A DNA stretch of 64,000 bases from Gudongella sp049310905 (GCF_049310905.1 NZ_JBMEMN010000010.1:1-64000), one strand, 5' to 3'; positions 44,881-53,993 are shown, counted from the stretch's first letter. Program-made: numbers and translations. Notes: generated by a model from the letters alone, not told the origin.

Positions 44881-46107
44881 TTAAAACAGGTACACTTCCC
44901 TTTTTTCACCCTTGTCTATTCCTTCTTCATGCTCCTTGATTACAATGTATCCACTTGATTTTGACAAGAGAGTAATCATCCCGGATTTTCCAAAGCTTGG
45001 TGTAGCAAATGTTTGTCCGTTTTCTTCCTTTATGCTTACCATATGGTAGGTCTCTTTTCCTGGTGATGATGGAAAGTTGTGAGTGGTTATGGCTTCCATC
45101 TTTATCTTTCTGGGTTCCGTTTTCAAAAGGGAAAATATATATGGCTCTACAATAGCCTTGAACACAACTATGGATGATACTGGATGGCCAGGCAATCCAA
45201 TAATAAGTTTGCCTTTTCCATCTCCAATAATGGTGGGTTTTCCTGGTTTAATTGAAAGTCCATGGGCCAGTACTCCTTTTCCGTGAAGATCGGTAATTAC
45301 CTTGTGGGTATAGTCCCTGGTTCCTACAGAGCTTCCACCTGACAGCAGAACCACATCAGCCATCTTCAGGGCTTTTTGTACACCCTCAAGAAGAAGATTG
45401 TAATCATCCTTGATTATTTCACGACCTGCCACTTCCCCACCAATTTCTTCTATCATAGCTGATAGGGCATAAGAATTAATGTCTCTTATCTTTCCCATCT
45501 CCAGCTCTTCATCCAGGTCGATTACCTCATCGCCTGTAGAAAGAATATAAACTCTTGGTTTCTTAACAACTTTTGGACTTCTTATGCCAAGGCTTGCAAG
45601 GACTCCCACTTCATTTGGCCCGACTCTCCTTCCGGCCTTAAGAGCAGCTTGACCAGCCTTAATATCCTCACCCTTAAATACCATGTTTTCACCCTTGCTG
45701 ATGGGCTTAAAAAGAAGAACAGTATCTTCATCCATCTTTTCAGTATTCTCTATCATGATCATCCCCGTAGCCCCCTCTGGCATCATGCCTCCAGTTGGAA
45801 CATAAACCGCCTGGCCGCTCTTGAGATTATACTCAGGTGTCTCTCCCATTCTTACCTCTCCAAGTATCTCCAAGATACTTGGGATGGATTCAGTGGCTCC
45901 ATGACTGTCCTCTACAACGATTGCATAACCATCTACAGTCGACCTGTCAAATTCAGGGACATTTATATTTGAAATGATATCTTCAGAAAGAATTCTTCCC
46001 TGTGATTGCAAGAGGTTTACCTCTTCAAATCCCAGGTTGTATTCTCCAAATTCCTTTTTTATCAATTCTCTTGCATCTTGGACTGAAACAACTTTAAAGA
46101 ACTCCAT
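44881..46107 (-). CDS. moeA: Molybdopterin molybdenumtransferase MoeA
   Basis: Inserts molybdate (or tungstate) into adenylylated molybdopterin. The 408 residues carry the MoeA blocks: FDRSTVDGYAI, YVPTGGMMPEGA, VFKGEDIKAGQAALKAGRRVGPNEVGVLASLGI, ILSTGDEVID, LLSGGSSVGTRDYT and GLPGHPVSSIVVF. It is first in the operon moeA-moeA-moaA-moaC. A riboswitch and terminator occupy its leader (46129-46223). GAAAGGTGG precedes the ATG. Confidence 0.95.
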   Translation of the reverse strand: MEFFKVVSVQDARELIKKEFGEYNLGFEEVNLLQSQGRILSEDIISNINVPEFDRSTVDGYAIVVEDSHGATESIPSILEILGEVRMGETPEYNLKSGQAVYVPTGGMMPEGATGMIMIENTEKMDEDTVLLFKPISKGENMVFKGEDIKAGQAALKAGRRVGPNEVGVLASLGIRSPKVVKKPRVYILSTGDEVIDLDEELEMGKIRDINSYALSAMIEEIGGEVAGREIIKDDYNLLLEGVQKALKMADVVLLSGGSSVGTRDYTHKVITDLHGKGVLAHGLSIKPGKPTIIGDGKGKLIIGLPGHPVSSIVVFKAIVEPYIFSLLKTEPRKIKMEAITTHNFPSSPGKETYHMVSIKEENGQTFATPSFGKSGMITLLSKSSGYIVIKEHEEGIDKGEKREVYLF

Positions 46108-46128
46108 TTAGTACCACCTTTCAAGTAT

Positions 46129-46157
46129 AAAAAAAACAACCCAAAAAGAAAGGTTGC
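46129..46157 (-). terminator. Attenuator in the moeA leader
   Basis: CAACCC (46137-46142) / GGTTG (46152-46156), followed on the minus strand by a T8 run, 22 bases before the moeA start. It follows the aptamer below and is its probable expression platform. Confidence 0.75.
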
Positions 46158-46162
46158 TTAAT

Positions 46163-46223
46163 AAACATCTTCCTTTCCAAACGGGAGGCGTCAGGATTTC
46201 TCCTTTACCCAGCGGCATTGTTT
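46163..46223 (-). promoter_or_regulatory. Moco/Tuco-type riboswitch aptamer upstream of moeA
   Basis: On the minus strand the leader shows AAACA...TGTTT (outer stem), then GCTGGGTAA, GGAGAAATCC (hairpin), GACGCCTCCC and GTTTGGAAAGGA. These blocks match the aptamer before tupA at 58965-59085 in order and wording and fit the molybdenum-cofactor RNA family. This copy is short: it lacks the extra internal stem that the tupA copy has, which is the feature said to mark tungsten-cofactor variants. A terminator follows. Ligand choice is inferred. Confidence 0.72.
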
Positions 46224-46236
46224 CATGGCATCAGCT

Positions 46237-47034
46237 TTAGAAATCAATGCTCGGAAAATTCGTATAGATATTCATTTTGTCTCCTCTTGCAAATCCTACA
46301 AGGGTAATGCCAAGTTCCCTGGCCAAATCCACTGCCAGCGACGTTGGCGCGGATCTTGAGATTACGACCGGTATCCCTCTTCGGGCAATCTTTATCATCA
46401 TTTCAGATGAAATTCTTCCTGTAGTAAGAACCATCGTCTGACCGAACTCCTGCCCATTAATATGACCCCATCCAAGGATCTTATCAAGTGCGTTGTGCCT
46501 GCCGATATCGTCTCTATGCACAAGAATTTCTTCCCTGTTGCACAAAGCACAGCTGTGAACCCCCCCGGTATCATCAAATAGTGAGCTCCGACTGTTAAAT
46601 TCTATCATTAATTGTACCACATTCTGTGGGGATATTTCCATAATTTTCTTTATTCTCTTGCTTTTTGATGAGTCCAGAACATTGAAGAAGGAAGTGCCTT
46701 TTCCACATCCTGAGGTTATTGTTCTTTTACCCCTGAGTTTTTCTCTTAATGGCTTTTCCTTAATGTTTCCATGCATATTGATGATCCCTTTTTCACTATC
46801 AAGACTCCAGTTCTCCACTTCAGAGAAATCATCAAGAAAGCCTTCAGATATTAAAAAGCCTGTTGCAAGTTCCTCCAGATCCTCAGGTGTGCATAGAAGT
46901 GTGATAATCTCCTGGTCGTTTAAGTATATGGTAAAGGGATACTCCCTTATGACCTGATCCATAAGAGTATCCCTTCTACTCCCTTTGATTTTTATTATTT
47001 CAACATCCACCTTGTTCTTCAGATTATATCTCAT
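46237..47034 (-). CDS. fdhD: Formate dehydrogenase accessory sulfurtransferase FdhD
   Basis: Delivers sulfur to the Mo/W-bis-pterin of formate dehydrogenase before insertion. The 265-residue protein has TIYLNDQEIITLLCTPEDLEELATGFLISEGFL, the active-site loop TSGCGKGTS, DDTGGVHSCALCNREEILVHRDDIGRHNALDK and GRISSEMMIKIARRGIP. The loop has one Cys where E. coli FdhD has CxxC. I start at ATG 47034, which lies inside the end of mobA (11-base overlap); a frame from 47139 overlaps mobA extensively. Confidence 0.94.
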   Translation of the reverse strand: MRYNLKNKVDVEIIKIKGSRRDTLMDQVIREYPFTIYLNDQEIITLLCTPEDLEELATGFLISEGFLDDFSEVENWSLDSEKGIINMHGNIKEKPLREKLRGKRTITSGCGKGTSFFNVLDSSKSKRIKKIMEISPQNVVQLMIEFNSRSSLFDDTGGVHSCALCNREEILVHRDDIGRHNALDKILGWGHINGQEFGQTMVLTTGRISSEMMIKIARRGIPVVISRSAPTSLAVDLARELGITLVGFARGDKMNIYTNFPSIDF

Positions 47035-47632
47035 GTCCTTCATTCCTTTGCAGGTATTCCTGAATGTCTTCTCTTGTGTTGAGATTGAAAAACATGTTCC
47101 ATTCAGGGCTGAACTCTCTGGCTTCCTTTTCCGGTACAAAGTCCACCCGATAATCCTTCAGCATCGTATGAACCGCTCTTTTCCCTGTTGCCAGGAACTC
47201 CTCCATATGAATTGCAAGATCCTTCCTGTAGAAAGCATTGAATGGCTCAATCCATTCCCCGAATCTGGTTACACAAGCTACTGGATCAGACTTATGGATC
47301 CTGTTTTTCATGTGTCTGATATAATCTAGATTGATGGAAGGCATATCACAAGCCACCACATATGAATACTCTGATGCAGACTTTAAAAGACCCGCATGGA
47401 TACCTCCCAGTGGTCCCTTATCTTTTATAACATCACCGGTTATAATATCAGCCAAGCCAATATAGTACTCAGGTTTGTTTGTGACAATGACTATCTCGTC
47501 AAGTTCCTCCCTGAGCTTTAATATCAGACTTTCAACAAGTCTTCTTTCCTGAATCTTGATCAGCTGCTTGTCAAAACCCATTCTGGTGCTTTTACCGCCT
47601 GCAAGTATTATGGCAGTTCCAAACTTTTTCAT
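47024..47632 (-). CDS. mobA: Molybdenum cofactor guanylyltransferase MobA
   Basis: Adds GMP to the cofactor to form the guanine dinucleotide needed by formate dehydrogenase. The 202 residues show the nucleotidyltransferase signature ILAGGKSTRMGFDKQ, IITGDVIKDKGPLGGIHAGL, YVVACDMPSI and NLNTREDIQEYL. ATG 47632 with AGAGGA seven bases upstream is preferred to 47656. It overlaps fdhD by 11 bases and starts two bases after the stop of mogA. Confidence 0.94.
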   Translation of the reverse strand: MKKFGTAIILAGGKSTRMGFDKQLIKIQERRLVESLILKLREELDEIVIVTNKPEYYIGLADIITGDVIKDKGPLGGIHAGLLKSASEYSYVVACDMPSINLDYIRHMKNRIHKSDPVACVTRFGEWIEPFNAFYRKDLAIHMEEFLATGKRAVHTMLKDYRVDFVPEKEAREFSPEWNMFFNLNTREDIQEYLQRNEGHEI

Positions 47633-47634
47633 GG

Positions 47635-48132
47635 CTAGTCCTCTTTTCTTGCACACTCCGAATCTCTGCCCGTTAGAATTTCCAGACCGTGATGCACGCT
47701 ATCCAAACAGAAATCCAATGATTCCCTAACAGCTTTGGGACTTCCCGGCAGATTTATAATTAGAGTGTTGTTTCTTATTCCCGCCGTTGCCCTGGAAAGC
47801 ATTGCCCTCCGTGTAATCTGAAGGCTAAAGTATCTTATGGCTTCAGTTATTCCCGGAGCCATCCTCTCACAAACCTGGATTGTGGCTTCAGGTGTTACAT
47901 CCCTCTTGCTGAAGCCTGTTCCACCCGTTGTAAGAATAAGCTGGGCTCCAAGATTGTCCGCCATATTCTTCATTTCTTCTGAAAGAAGGTCCTTTTCATC
48001 AGGCAGAATTACCTGCCTGATGACCACATATCCCTTATTTTCAATCATTTCCCTTATAACAGCACCTGAAACATCTTCTCTTTCTCCTGCTGCGCCTTTG
48101 TCACTGGATGTTATAATCCCAACCTTAAACAT
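47635..48132 (-). CDS. mogA: Molybdopterin adenylyltransferase (MogA/MoaB family)
   Basis: Activates molybdopterin with AMP before metal insertion by MoeA. The 165 residues contain VGIITSSDKGAAGEREDVSG, LILTTGGTGFSKRDVTPEAT, SRATAGIRNNTLIINLPGSPKAVRE and LDSVHHGLEIL, which are hallmark blocks. ATG 48132 follows GGGGAGG and starts two bases after the ferritin-like gene's stop codon. MogA versus MoaB cannot be settled by motif alone. Confidence 0.93.
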   Translation of the reverse strand: MFKVGIITSSDKGAAGEREDVSGAVIREMIENKGYVVIRQVILPDEKDLLSEEMKNMADNLGAQLILTTGGTGFSKRDVTPEATIQVCERMAPGITEAIRYFSLQITRRAMLSRATAGIRNNTLIINLPGSPKAVRESLDFCLDSVHHGLEILTGRDSECARKED

Positions 48133-48134
48133 AT

Positions 48135-48629
48135 TTAGCCTCCCCATGGAAGTGTCATATATTCCTTCATTCTTCTGTCGTACTCAGACTTGAAAAGTCT
48201 TTCATGACCTTCTTCCCATTTCTGAAGCTTTTCGAAAACCTTTCTTATTCCATCATCGTCTGCATTCTGTGCTGCATTCTCATAGAACTCCTTAAAATCC
48301 TTTTCAATAAGGTAAGCCATTCTAAGGATAGTAAGATCTGGGATATCAGACTCGACCAAGGTTGCCTCAATATGCTCTGATTCTTCACGGTCCTGGAAGA
48401 TGTCTTCTTCTCGCTCCATTACTTCTTCACTTGTGTCAAAGGTTTCATTCTCCATATAGCTCTCGAGCTGTTTCTTAAGGTACTCGTAATGCTCGATTTC
48501 CGTTTCTGAAAGAGTCAGAAACAGTTTTCTTGTTGTGGCATTTGAAAATTTATCAGCCTTTTCCTTGAAAAAGTTGCTTCCATCAAGCTCCATCTGCATT
48601 GCATATCTCAATACTTGTTCATATTTCAT
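48135..48629 (-). CDS. Ferritin-like (rubrerythrin-type) diiron protein
   Basis: A 164-residue four-helix protein of the ferritin-like superfamily with likely diiron ligands: Glu in MQMELDGSNFFKEKA, Glu/His in SETEIEHYEYLKKQ, Glu in LIEKDFKEFYENAA and Glu/His in EEGHERLFKSEYDRR. The middle region (about 60-95) is very acidic. No rubredoxin domain is attached. It lies 11 bases after fdhA within the formate dehydrogenase operon, suggesting protection of, or iron supply for, that oxygen-sensitive enzyme (inference). Confidence 0.85.
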   Translation of the reverse strand: MKYEQVLRYAMQMELDGSNFFKEKADKFSNATTRKLFLTLSETEIEHYEYLKKQLESYMENETFDTSEEVMEREEDIFQDREESEHIEATLVESDIPDLTILRMAYLIEKDFKEFYENAAQNADDDGIRKVFEKLQKWEEGHERLFKSEYDRRMKEYMTLPWGG

Positions 48630-48640
48630 TTATATCACCT

Positions 48641-51310
48641 CTACGCTTTCTCAACTCTTACTGCGGCTACTTTTAGCTCGGGAATCTTTGCTATTTCATC
48701 GATTGCAGAATTTGTTAGAATATTTGCCTTTCCTTCTGTGTAGTGGAATGGCATAAATACTACTCCCTCTTCGATTATATCTGTTACAAGAGCAGTTGTT
48801 TCCAACTCTCCACGTCTTGAATAAATTTTTACCCTGTCTCCATTTTCAATACCCAACTTATTTGCAGAAGCCTCATTTATCTCAACATAAGAATTCGGTG
48901 CCAGCTTATTAAGCCCATCCTCCCTGCCTGTCATGGTCATTGTATGATAGTGGTAGAGAATTCTTCCAGTTGTAAGGATAAGCGGATACTCGTCAGATGT
49001 TATTTCAGCACTTTCTACGTATTCAGCCGGCATAAACAATCCTCTGCCTCTTGCCATTGCAGTCTTGTGAAGATACTTTGTTCCAGGGTGATTCTGATCT
49101 GGAACTGGCCATTGAAGACTTTCTGTTTCAAGCCTCTCATATGTTACCCCTCCGTATGAAGGAGTCAGAGATGCGATTTCTTCCATTATCATTGCAGGAT
49201 CCGAATACCTGGTCTCATCGCCCATTCTGTTCATGATGTCCATAAGGATTATCCAATCTGCTTTTGCCTCTCCTGGAGCCTCAACTGCTTTTCTTACCCT
49301 TTGAATCCTTCTTTCAGTATTTGTAAATGTTCCGTCCTTCTCTGCAAAAGCTGCCGCAGGAAGCACGACATCAGCCATTTCAGAAGTTTCAGTAAGGAAT
49401 ATATCCTGCACAACCATAAAATCAACATGATCCAGGACTTTCTTCACATGGTTTGTATCAGGGTCTGATACCATTGGGTTCTCTCCCATGATATAGAGGA
49501 ACTTGACCTGATCCTCCTCAATTGCCTTAAACATTTCAGTTATTGTTAGGCCAACCTTGTTTGAAAGCTTGCTTCCCCAGTTATCCTGGAACTTGTCCAG
49601 CACCTCAGGCTTGAATACCTTCTGGTAGCCTGGAAGATCTGCTGGCAGTCCTCCCATGTCACAGGCTCCCTGAACGTTATTCTGCCCTCTAAGTGGATTT
49701 ACTCCCGCTGATTCAATACCAACGTTTCCGCAAAGAAGTGCTAGATTTGAGATGCTCATTACTGCATGGGTTCCCGTTGTATGCTGTGTTACTCCCATCG
49801 TGTAGTAGATTCCTGCCTTCCCTGCTTCTCCGTATATGGTAGCTGCATCAATAATATCCTGTGCATCAACTCCACAGATTTCTGCGACTCTTTCAGGAGT
49901 GTAGTCCTTCACAAGTCTCTTTAGTTCTTCGTAGTTTTCTGTTTTTTCATCAATATAGCTGTCCGCCTGAAGTCCTTTTTCAATTATTACATGCATCAAA
50001 CCGTTTAAAAGTGCGATGTTTGTTCCTGGCTTCAACTGAAGGAATACATCAGCGTATTCCGCCATCTCTATCCTTCTTGGATCTGCAACAATCATTTTGG
50101 CTCCGGCCTTCTTGGCCTGCTTCATAATTGAACCGATTACCGGATGGTTCTCTGAAGTGTTTGAACCGATAATAAACATTGCATCCGTTCCTTTTATTTC
50201 CTGTATACTGTTTGTCATTGCTCCGCTTCCCAATGTGATTGCAAGACCTGCAACCGTTGAAGCATGTCAGAGGCGGGCGCAATGGTCTACATTATTGGTA
50301 CCAAGAGTTGACCTGAACATCTTCTGGAACATGTAATTATCCTCATTTGTACATCTTGCTGAAGTAAGACCTGCGAATGCTTCTGATCCAAAGACTTCCT
50401 TGGTCTGTTTCATCTTCGATGTTATTACCTCGTATGCTTCATCCCACGTGGTTTCAACCAGGACGCCATTTTTTCTAACGAGTGGCATTGTTAGCCTGTC
50501 AGGATGTGAAAGGAAATTGTATGAGAATTTTCCCTTTACGCACAGAAGTCCTTCGTTGTGAGCATCAAATGCTGGCTCTACTCCTACCACATTGTTGTCC
50601 TTTATCTTAAGATCCATCTGGCATCCCACTCCACAATAGGAGCAGGTTGTTCTTACTGTCTTTGTTTCCCACTGTCTGAATTTCATCTTGCTCCTTGGCT
50701 CAAGAGCGCCAACTGGACATACGGATACGCAGTTTCCACAGGATACACATGTTGAATTCTCAAGTCCTTCCCCAAATGGCGTAGCTACAAGAGTATCGAA
50801 GCCACGGTTCTCAAAGCCGATTGCATTTGTACCCTGAAGTTCATCGCACACTCTTACACACAATCCACATAGGATACACTTGCTGGCATCAAATGTGTAG
50901 AATGGGTTTGTATCGTCATAGTATGGCTTGCTCATTTCCCATCTATATGTACCTTCTGTGATTCCATATTCATAGCAGAGGTCCTGAAGCTTACAGTCTC
51001 CGGCTTTTTCACATGTCAGGCAATCCAAAGGATGATTTGATATAAGCATATCCAGTAAATCCTGCCTTGCCTTTACAACCTTTTCGCTATGGGTGTGGAT
51101 AACCATTCCTTCTCTCACCTGCGTTGTGCAGGCAGTGTGAAGCTTGCCCCAGCCTTCAACCTCCACCTGGCAAAGTCTACATGATCCAGAGGGAACAAGA
51201 CGCTCATCATGACACAGGGTTGGAATGTCTATGCCTATATCACTGCAGGCCTTAAGTACAGTAGTTCCTTTTTCAATTTCGTGTTGTTTACCGTTAATTG
51301 TTACCTGCAT
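48641..51310 (-). CDS. fdhA: Formate dehydrogenase catalytic subunit, selenocysteine-containing
   Basis: An 889-residue Mo/W-bis-pterin enzyme that oxidises formate or reduces CO2. UGA at 50267-50269 is read as selenocysteine (Sec348) in the family signature CARL-U-HASTVAG, where Sec binds the metal. A bSECIS hairpin follows the UGA. The N-terminus is NuoG-like: a [2Fe-2S] ferredoxin domain (CHDERLVPSGSCRLC), a His-Cys site (CEKAGDCKLQDLC) and two [4Fe-4S] sites (CILCGLCVRVC, CVSCGNCVSVCPVG). CSYCGVGC binds the cubane at the pterin domain. The C-terminal molydopterin dinucleotide-binding domain is complete. GGGGGGAG precedes the ATG. Confidence 0.95.
50237..50269 (-). promoter_or_regulatory. 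bSECIS element directing Sec insertion in fdhA
   Basis: UGA (50269-50267) followed by stem GGTTGCA (50255-50249) / TGCAATC (50243-50237) with loop GGTCT. This is nearly the E. coli fdhF element (GGUUGCAGGUCUGCACC), including the GGUCU loop contacted by SelB. Seven base pairs, one of them G-U. Confidence 0.9.
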
Positions 51311-51414
51311 ATACTCTCCCCCCTCTCAGCTGTTTTTAGAACATTGAAGCCATTTAGTCCCTTAATGGATCTCTTTAATCTATTATAATCAGTTTTAATT
51401 TTTATTGTATTCAT
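51301..51414 (-). CDS. 37-codon ORF coupled to fdhA
   Basis: An ORF of 37 codons (MNTIKIKTDYNRLKRSIKG... ending ERGESICR) with a strong GGAGGA site 6 bases before its ATG. Its stop codon TAA (51303-51301) overlaps the fdhA start region, so fdhA translation would be coupled to it. The product is basic and polar with no membrane segment. I do not recognise it. It may be a small protein, a translational-coupling device, or a chance ORF in the intergenic gap. Confidence 0.5.
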   Translation of the reverse strand: MNTIKIKTDYNRLKRSIKGLNGFNVLKTAERGESICR

Positions 51415-51429
51415 ATTCTTCCTCCAGTG

Positions 51430-53010
51430 CTATATTATTGAGATTGCATCAACAGGACACACATCATAGCAGGCTCCGCATTTTATGCATATAGCCTGGT
51501 CGATAAGGTGCTTTTCCTTGACCTTTCCACTTATTGCTAGTACTGGACATACCTTTGCACATCTTGTACAACCAATACAATCATCGGTGATCTCGAATTT
51601 TATAAGTGCCTTACAGCTCTTAGCTGGACAACTCTTGTCCTTTATATGTGCCTCGTACTCATGTCTGTAGTATTTAATTGTTGTTATTACTGGATTGGGA
51701 GCGGTCTGTCCAAGCCCGCATAGTGAAGTTGAGCTTACGGTTTCTGAAAGTTCTTCAAGTCTTTCAATGTCACCTTCTACTCCATCACCTTTTGTGATTC
51801 TATCCAGAATCTCATACATCCTCTTTGTACCTTCTCTACAAGGGACACATTTTCCACAGGACTCATCCACGCTGAAGTCCAGGAAGAATTTTGCTATATC
51901 AACCATACATGTTTTTTCATCCATAACCACCATTCCGCCCGATCCCATGATGGACCAAATTTTACCCAGAGATTCAAAATCAACAGGGGTATCAATAAGG
52001 TCAGCTGGAATACATCCACCGGATGGACCACCTGTCTGTACAGCCTTGTATTCATTGCCGTCCTGGGCTCCACCACCGATGTCAAAAACAATCTCTCTTA
52101 AGGTCATGCCCATTGGAACTTCAACAAGCCCTGCATTTTCAACTTTCCCAACTAGTGCGAATACCTTTGTTCCAGGAGATTCCTCTGTTCCGATACCTCT
52201 GAACCACTTTGCACCTTTGTTCATTATTACAGGCACGTTTGCCAGAGTCTCAACATTGTTTATTATTGTGGGCTTTCCCCAAAGTCCCTTGTGGGCAGTT
52301 CTATGAAGCTTTGGACGGGGCATTCCCCTTCTTCCTTCGATTGACTCCATCAATGCAGTTCCTTCTCCACACACAAATGCTCCAGATCCAAGTCTTAGTT
52401 CAATATCAAAATCGAAGCCGGTTCCAAATATGTTCTTACCTAAAAGACCATACTCCTTAGCTTGCTTAATTGCTATCTCCAGTCTTTTAACTGCCATGGG
52501 GTACTCAGCCCTCACATATATGTATCCCTGGTCTGAGCCGATGGCATAGCCACCAATAGCCATACCCTCAAGTACACTGTGGGGATCCTTTTCAAGAATT
52601 GACCTATCCATAAATGCACCGGGGTCTCCCTCGTCTGCATTACATATTATGTACTTCTTATCAGCATCGAATTTATATGCTTCATTCCACTTTCTTCCTG
52701 TGGGGAAACCGGCTCCTCCTCTACCACGTAGAAGGGATTCCGTTATTTCATCTACCACATCCCCAGGTTCCAATTCTGTCAACGCCTTTAAAAGTGCAAA
52801 ATATCCATCAAATGCTATATATTCATCGATATCTGTGGGATCGATTATATCGCAATTCTTAAGAGCAATTCTTACCTGTTTCTTGTAGTATTCTCCCTTA
52901 AGGACCAGGTCATCACCCCTAAACTCAACCCTGTCTCCCTCCAAAAGCTTTTCAAAAAGGGATGGCTTGGTATTCTCCTTTATCTCAAACAATTTCTCCT
53001 TTGTTATCAT
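51430..53010 (-). CDS. NuoF/HymB-like diaphorase subunit
   Basis: A 526-residue flavo-iron-sulfur subunit that moves electrons between NAD(H) and the formate dehydrogenase. The FMN/NADH domain shows RGRGGAGFPTGRKW, CNADEGDPGAFMDR, GAFVCGEGTALMESIEG and RTAHKGLWGKPTIINNVET. The 4Fe-4S site is SCGKCVPCREGTKR. The C-terminus has an added 2x[4Fe-4S] ferredoxin domain (CIGCTRCAKVCPV and CIKCGACYDVCPV). The N-terminal thioredoxin-like domain of many HydB proteins is missing; the separate NuoE-like subunit is encoded just upstream. Confidence 0.94.
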   Translation of the reverse strand: MITKEKLFEIKENTKPSLFEKLLEGDRVEFRGDDLVLKGEYYKKQVRIALKNCDIIDPTDIDEYIAFDGYFALLKALTELEPGDVVDEITESLLRGRGGAGFPTGRKWNEAYKFDADKKYIICNADEGDPGAFMDRSILEKDPHSVLEGMAIGGYAIGSDQGYIYVRAEYPMAVKRLEIAIKQAKEYGLLGKNIFGTGFDFDIELRLGSGAFVCGEGTALMESIEGRRGMPRPKLHRTAHKGLWGKPTIINNVETLANVPVIMNKGAKWFRGIGTEESPGTKVFALVGKVENAGLVEVPMGMTLREIVFDIGGGAQDGNEYKAVQTGGPSGGCIPADLIDTPVDFESLGKIWSIMGSGGMVVMDEKTCMVDIAKFFLDFSVDESCGKCVPCREGTKRMYEILDRITKGDGVEGDIERLEELSETVSSTSLCGLGQTAPNPVITTIKYYRHEYEAHIKDKSCPAKSCKALIKFEITDDCIGCTRCAKVCPVLAISGKVKEKHLIDQAICIKCGACYDVCPVDAISII

Positions 53011-53022
53011 GGCACTCTCCCC

Positions 53023-53508
53023 TTAATTGTATTTAGCAAGTATCTCTGTAATATCGTCCTTCTTGACCTTTGCATACACATCTTCATTGACTAGAATTAC
53101 AGGTGCTATGCTGCAGTCACCAACGCATCTGGCAGCTGCTATAGAGAATACCTCATCGACAGTGGTTTCTCCTGATTCTATTCCAAGCTGTGACTCAATT
53201 TCCTCAAGAATACTCTGGGCACCCTTAACATAGCAGGCTGTTCCCATGCAAACACTTATTTTATTCTTGCCTGTAGGCACAAAGGAAAACTGGGAATAGA
53301 AAGTTGCTACTCCGTAAATTTCTGCCATTGGGATGGACAACTCTTTTGAAATTATCTCCAGCACTTCCTTGGGTAGATATCCAAAGACTTCCTGGGCATG
53401 CTGTAATGAAGGCATCAGTGGGCCTGGTGTGTTTTTCTTGGAATCAAGAAATCTCATAAAGGCTACTATCTGCTCCTTGTTTTCTTCTTTATCAAACTTG
53501 AACTCCAT
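53023..53508 (-). CDS. NuoE/HymA-like [2Fe-2S] subunit
   Basis: A 161-residue thioredoxin-like [2Fe-2S] protein that forms the diaphorase unit with the NuoF-like subunit. The cluster ligands are CMGTACYVKG and CVGDCSIAP, with LPKEVLEIISKELSIPMAEIYGVATFYSQF as the family N-terminal block. First gene of the formate dehydrogenase operon; GAGGAGG precedes the start. The upstream 180 bases are AT-rich with no riboswitch that I can see. Confidence 0.94.
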   Translation of the reverse strand: MEFKFDKEENKEQIVAFMRFLDSKKNTPGPLMPSLQHAQEVFGYLPKEVLEIISKELSIPMAEIYGVATFYSQFSFVPTGKNKISVCMGTACYVKGAQSILEEIESQLGIESGETTVDEVFSIAAARCVGDCSIAPVILVNEDVYAKVKKDDITEILAKYN

Positions 53509-53698
53509 TATTATCCTCCTCTTGATTATGTAATATTAAATGGATTTTTTCTTTAGATTTATGAAAATTATATACCCTTTTAGCGTATAATATTAGGAAA
53601 GGATTGTCAATGATATCTGAATTTTGCCATTTCTCCATGATTCAAGTGATTTCAGCGCTTGAGATATAGTTTCATTATAGATAAAGGAGTTGATTCAT

Positions 53699-53986
53699 TT
53701 GCTAAATCAATATTATATACACATTATTTTATCCTATATGATCTTCATAAATATCGTAGCTATTTTAATATTCAAGAGAGATAAATCTCTAGCTAAAAAC
53801 GGGAAAAGAAGAGTCTCTGAAAAAACACTGTTTCTATCAGCCATAATTGGTGGTGGATTGGGTGCTGTTATTGGAATGCACCTATTCAAACACAAAACAA
53901 AAAAAGCCGCCTTTCTATTGGGGCTGCCCATTATTGCCATTATAAATATTATTCTTGTGATGTATGTCCTTAAGGAACTTGTTTAG
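53699..53986 (+). CDS. DUF1294 small membrane protein
   Basis: A protein of about 95 residues with three hydrophobic segments and the DUF1294 signature: FKRDKSLAKNGKRRVSEKTLFLSAIIGGGLGAVIGMHLFKHKTKK. Function unknown. No ATG is available; I choose TTG 53699, nine bases after AAAGGAG, over TTG 53690, which touches that site. It diverges from the formate dehydrogenase operon. Confidence 0.85.
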   Translation: MLNQYYIHIILSYMIFINIVAILIFKRDKSLAKNGKRRVSEKTLFLSAIIGGGLGAVIGMHLFKHKTKKAAFLLGLPIIAIINIILVMYVLKELV

Positions 53987-53993
53987 TTGCTTT

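Noticed and set aside
48641..50233. Separate short formate dehydrogenase gene starting at an internal ATG
   Set aside because: The frame continues upstream through an in-frame UGA with a bSECIS hairpin, so it is one selenoprotein gene.
51695..52306. 203-codon plus-strand open frame
   Set aside because: Antisense to the NuoF-like gene, which has complete motifs; no ribosome site or family match.
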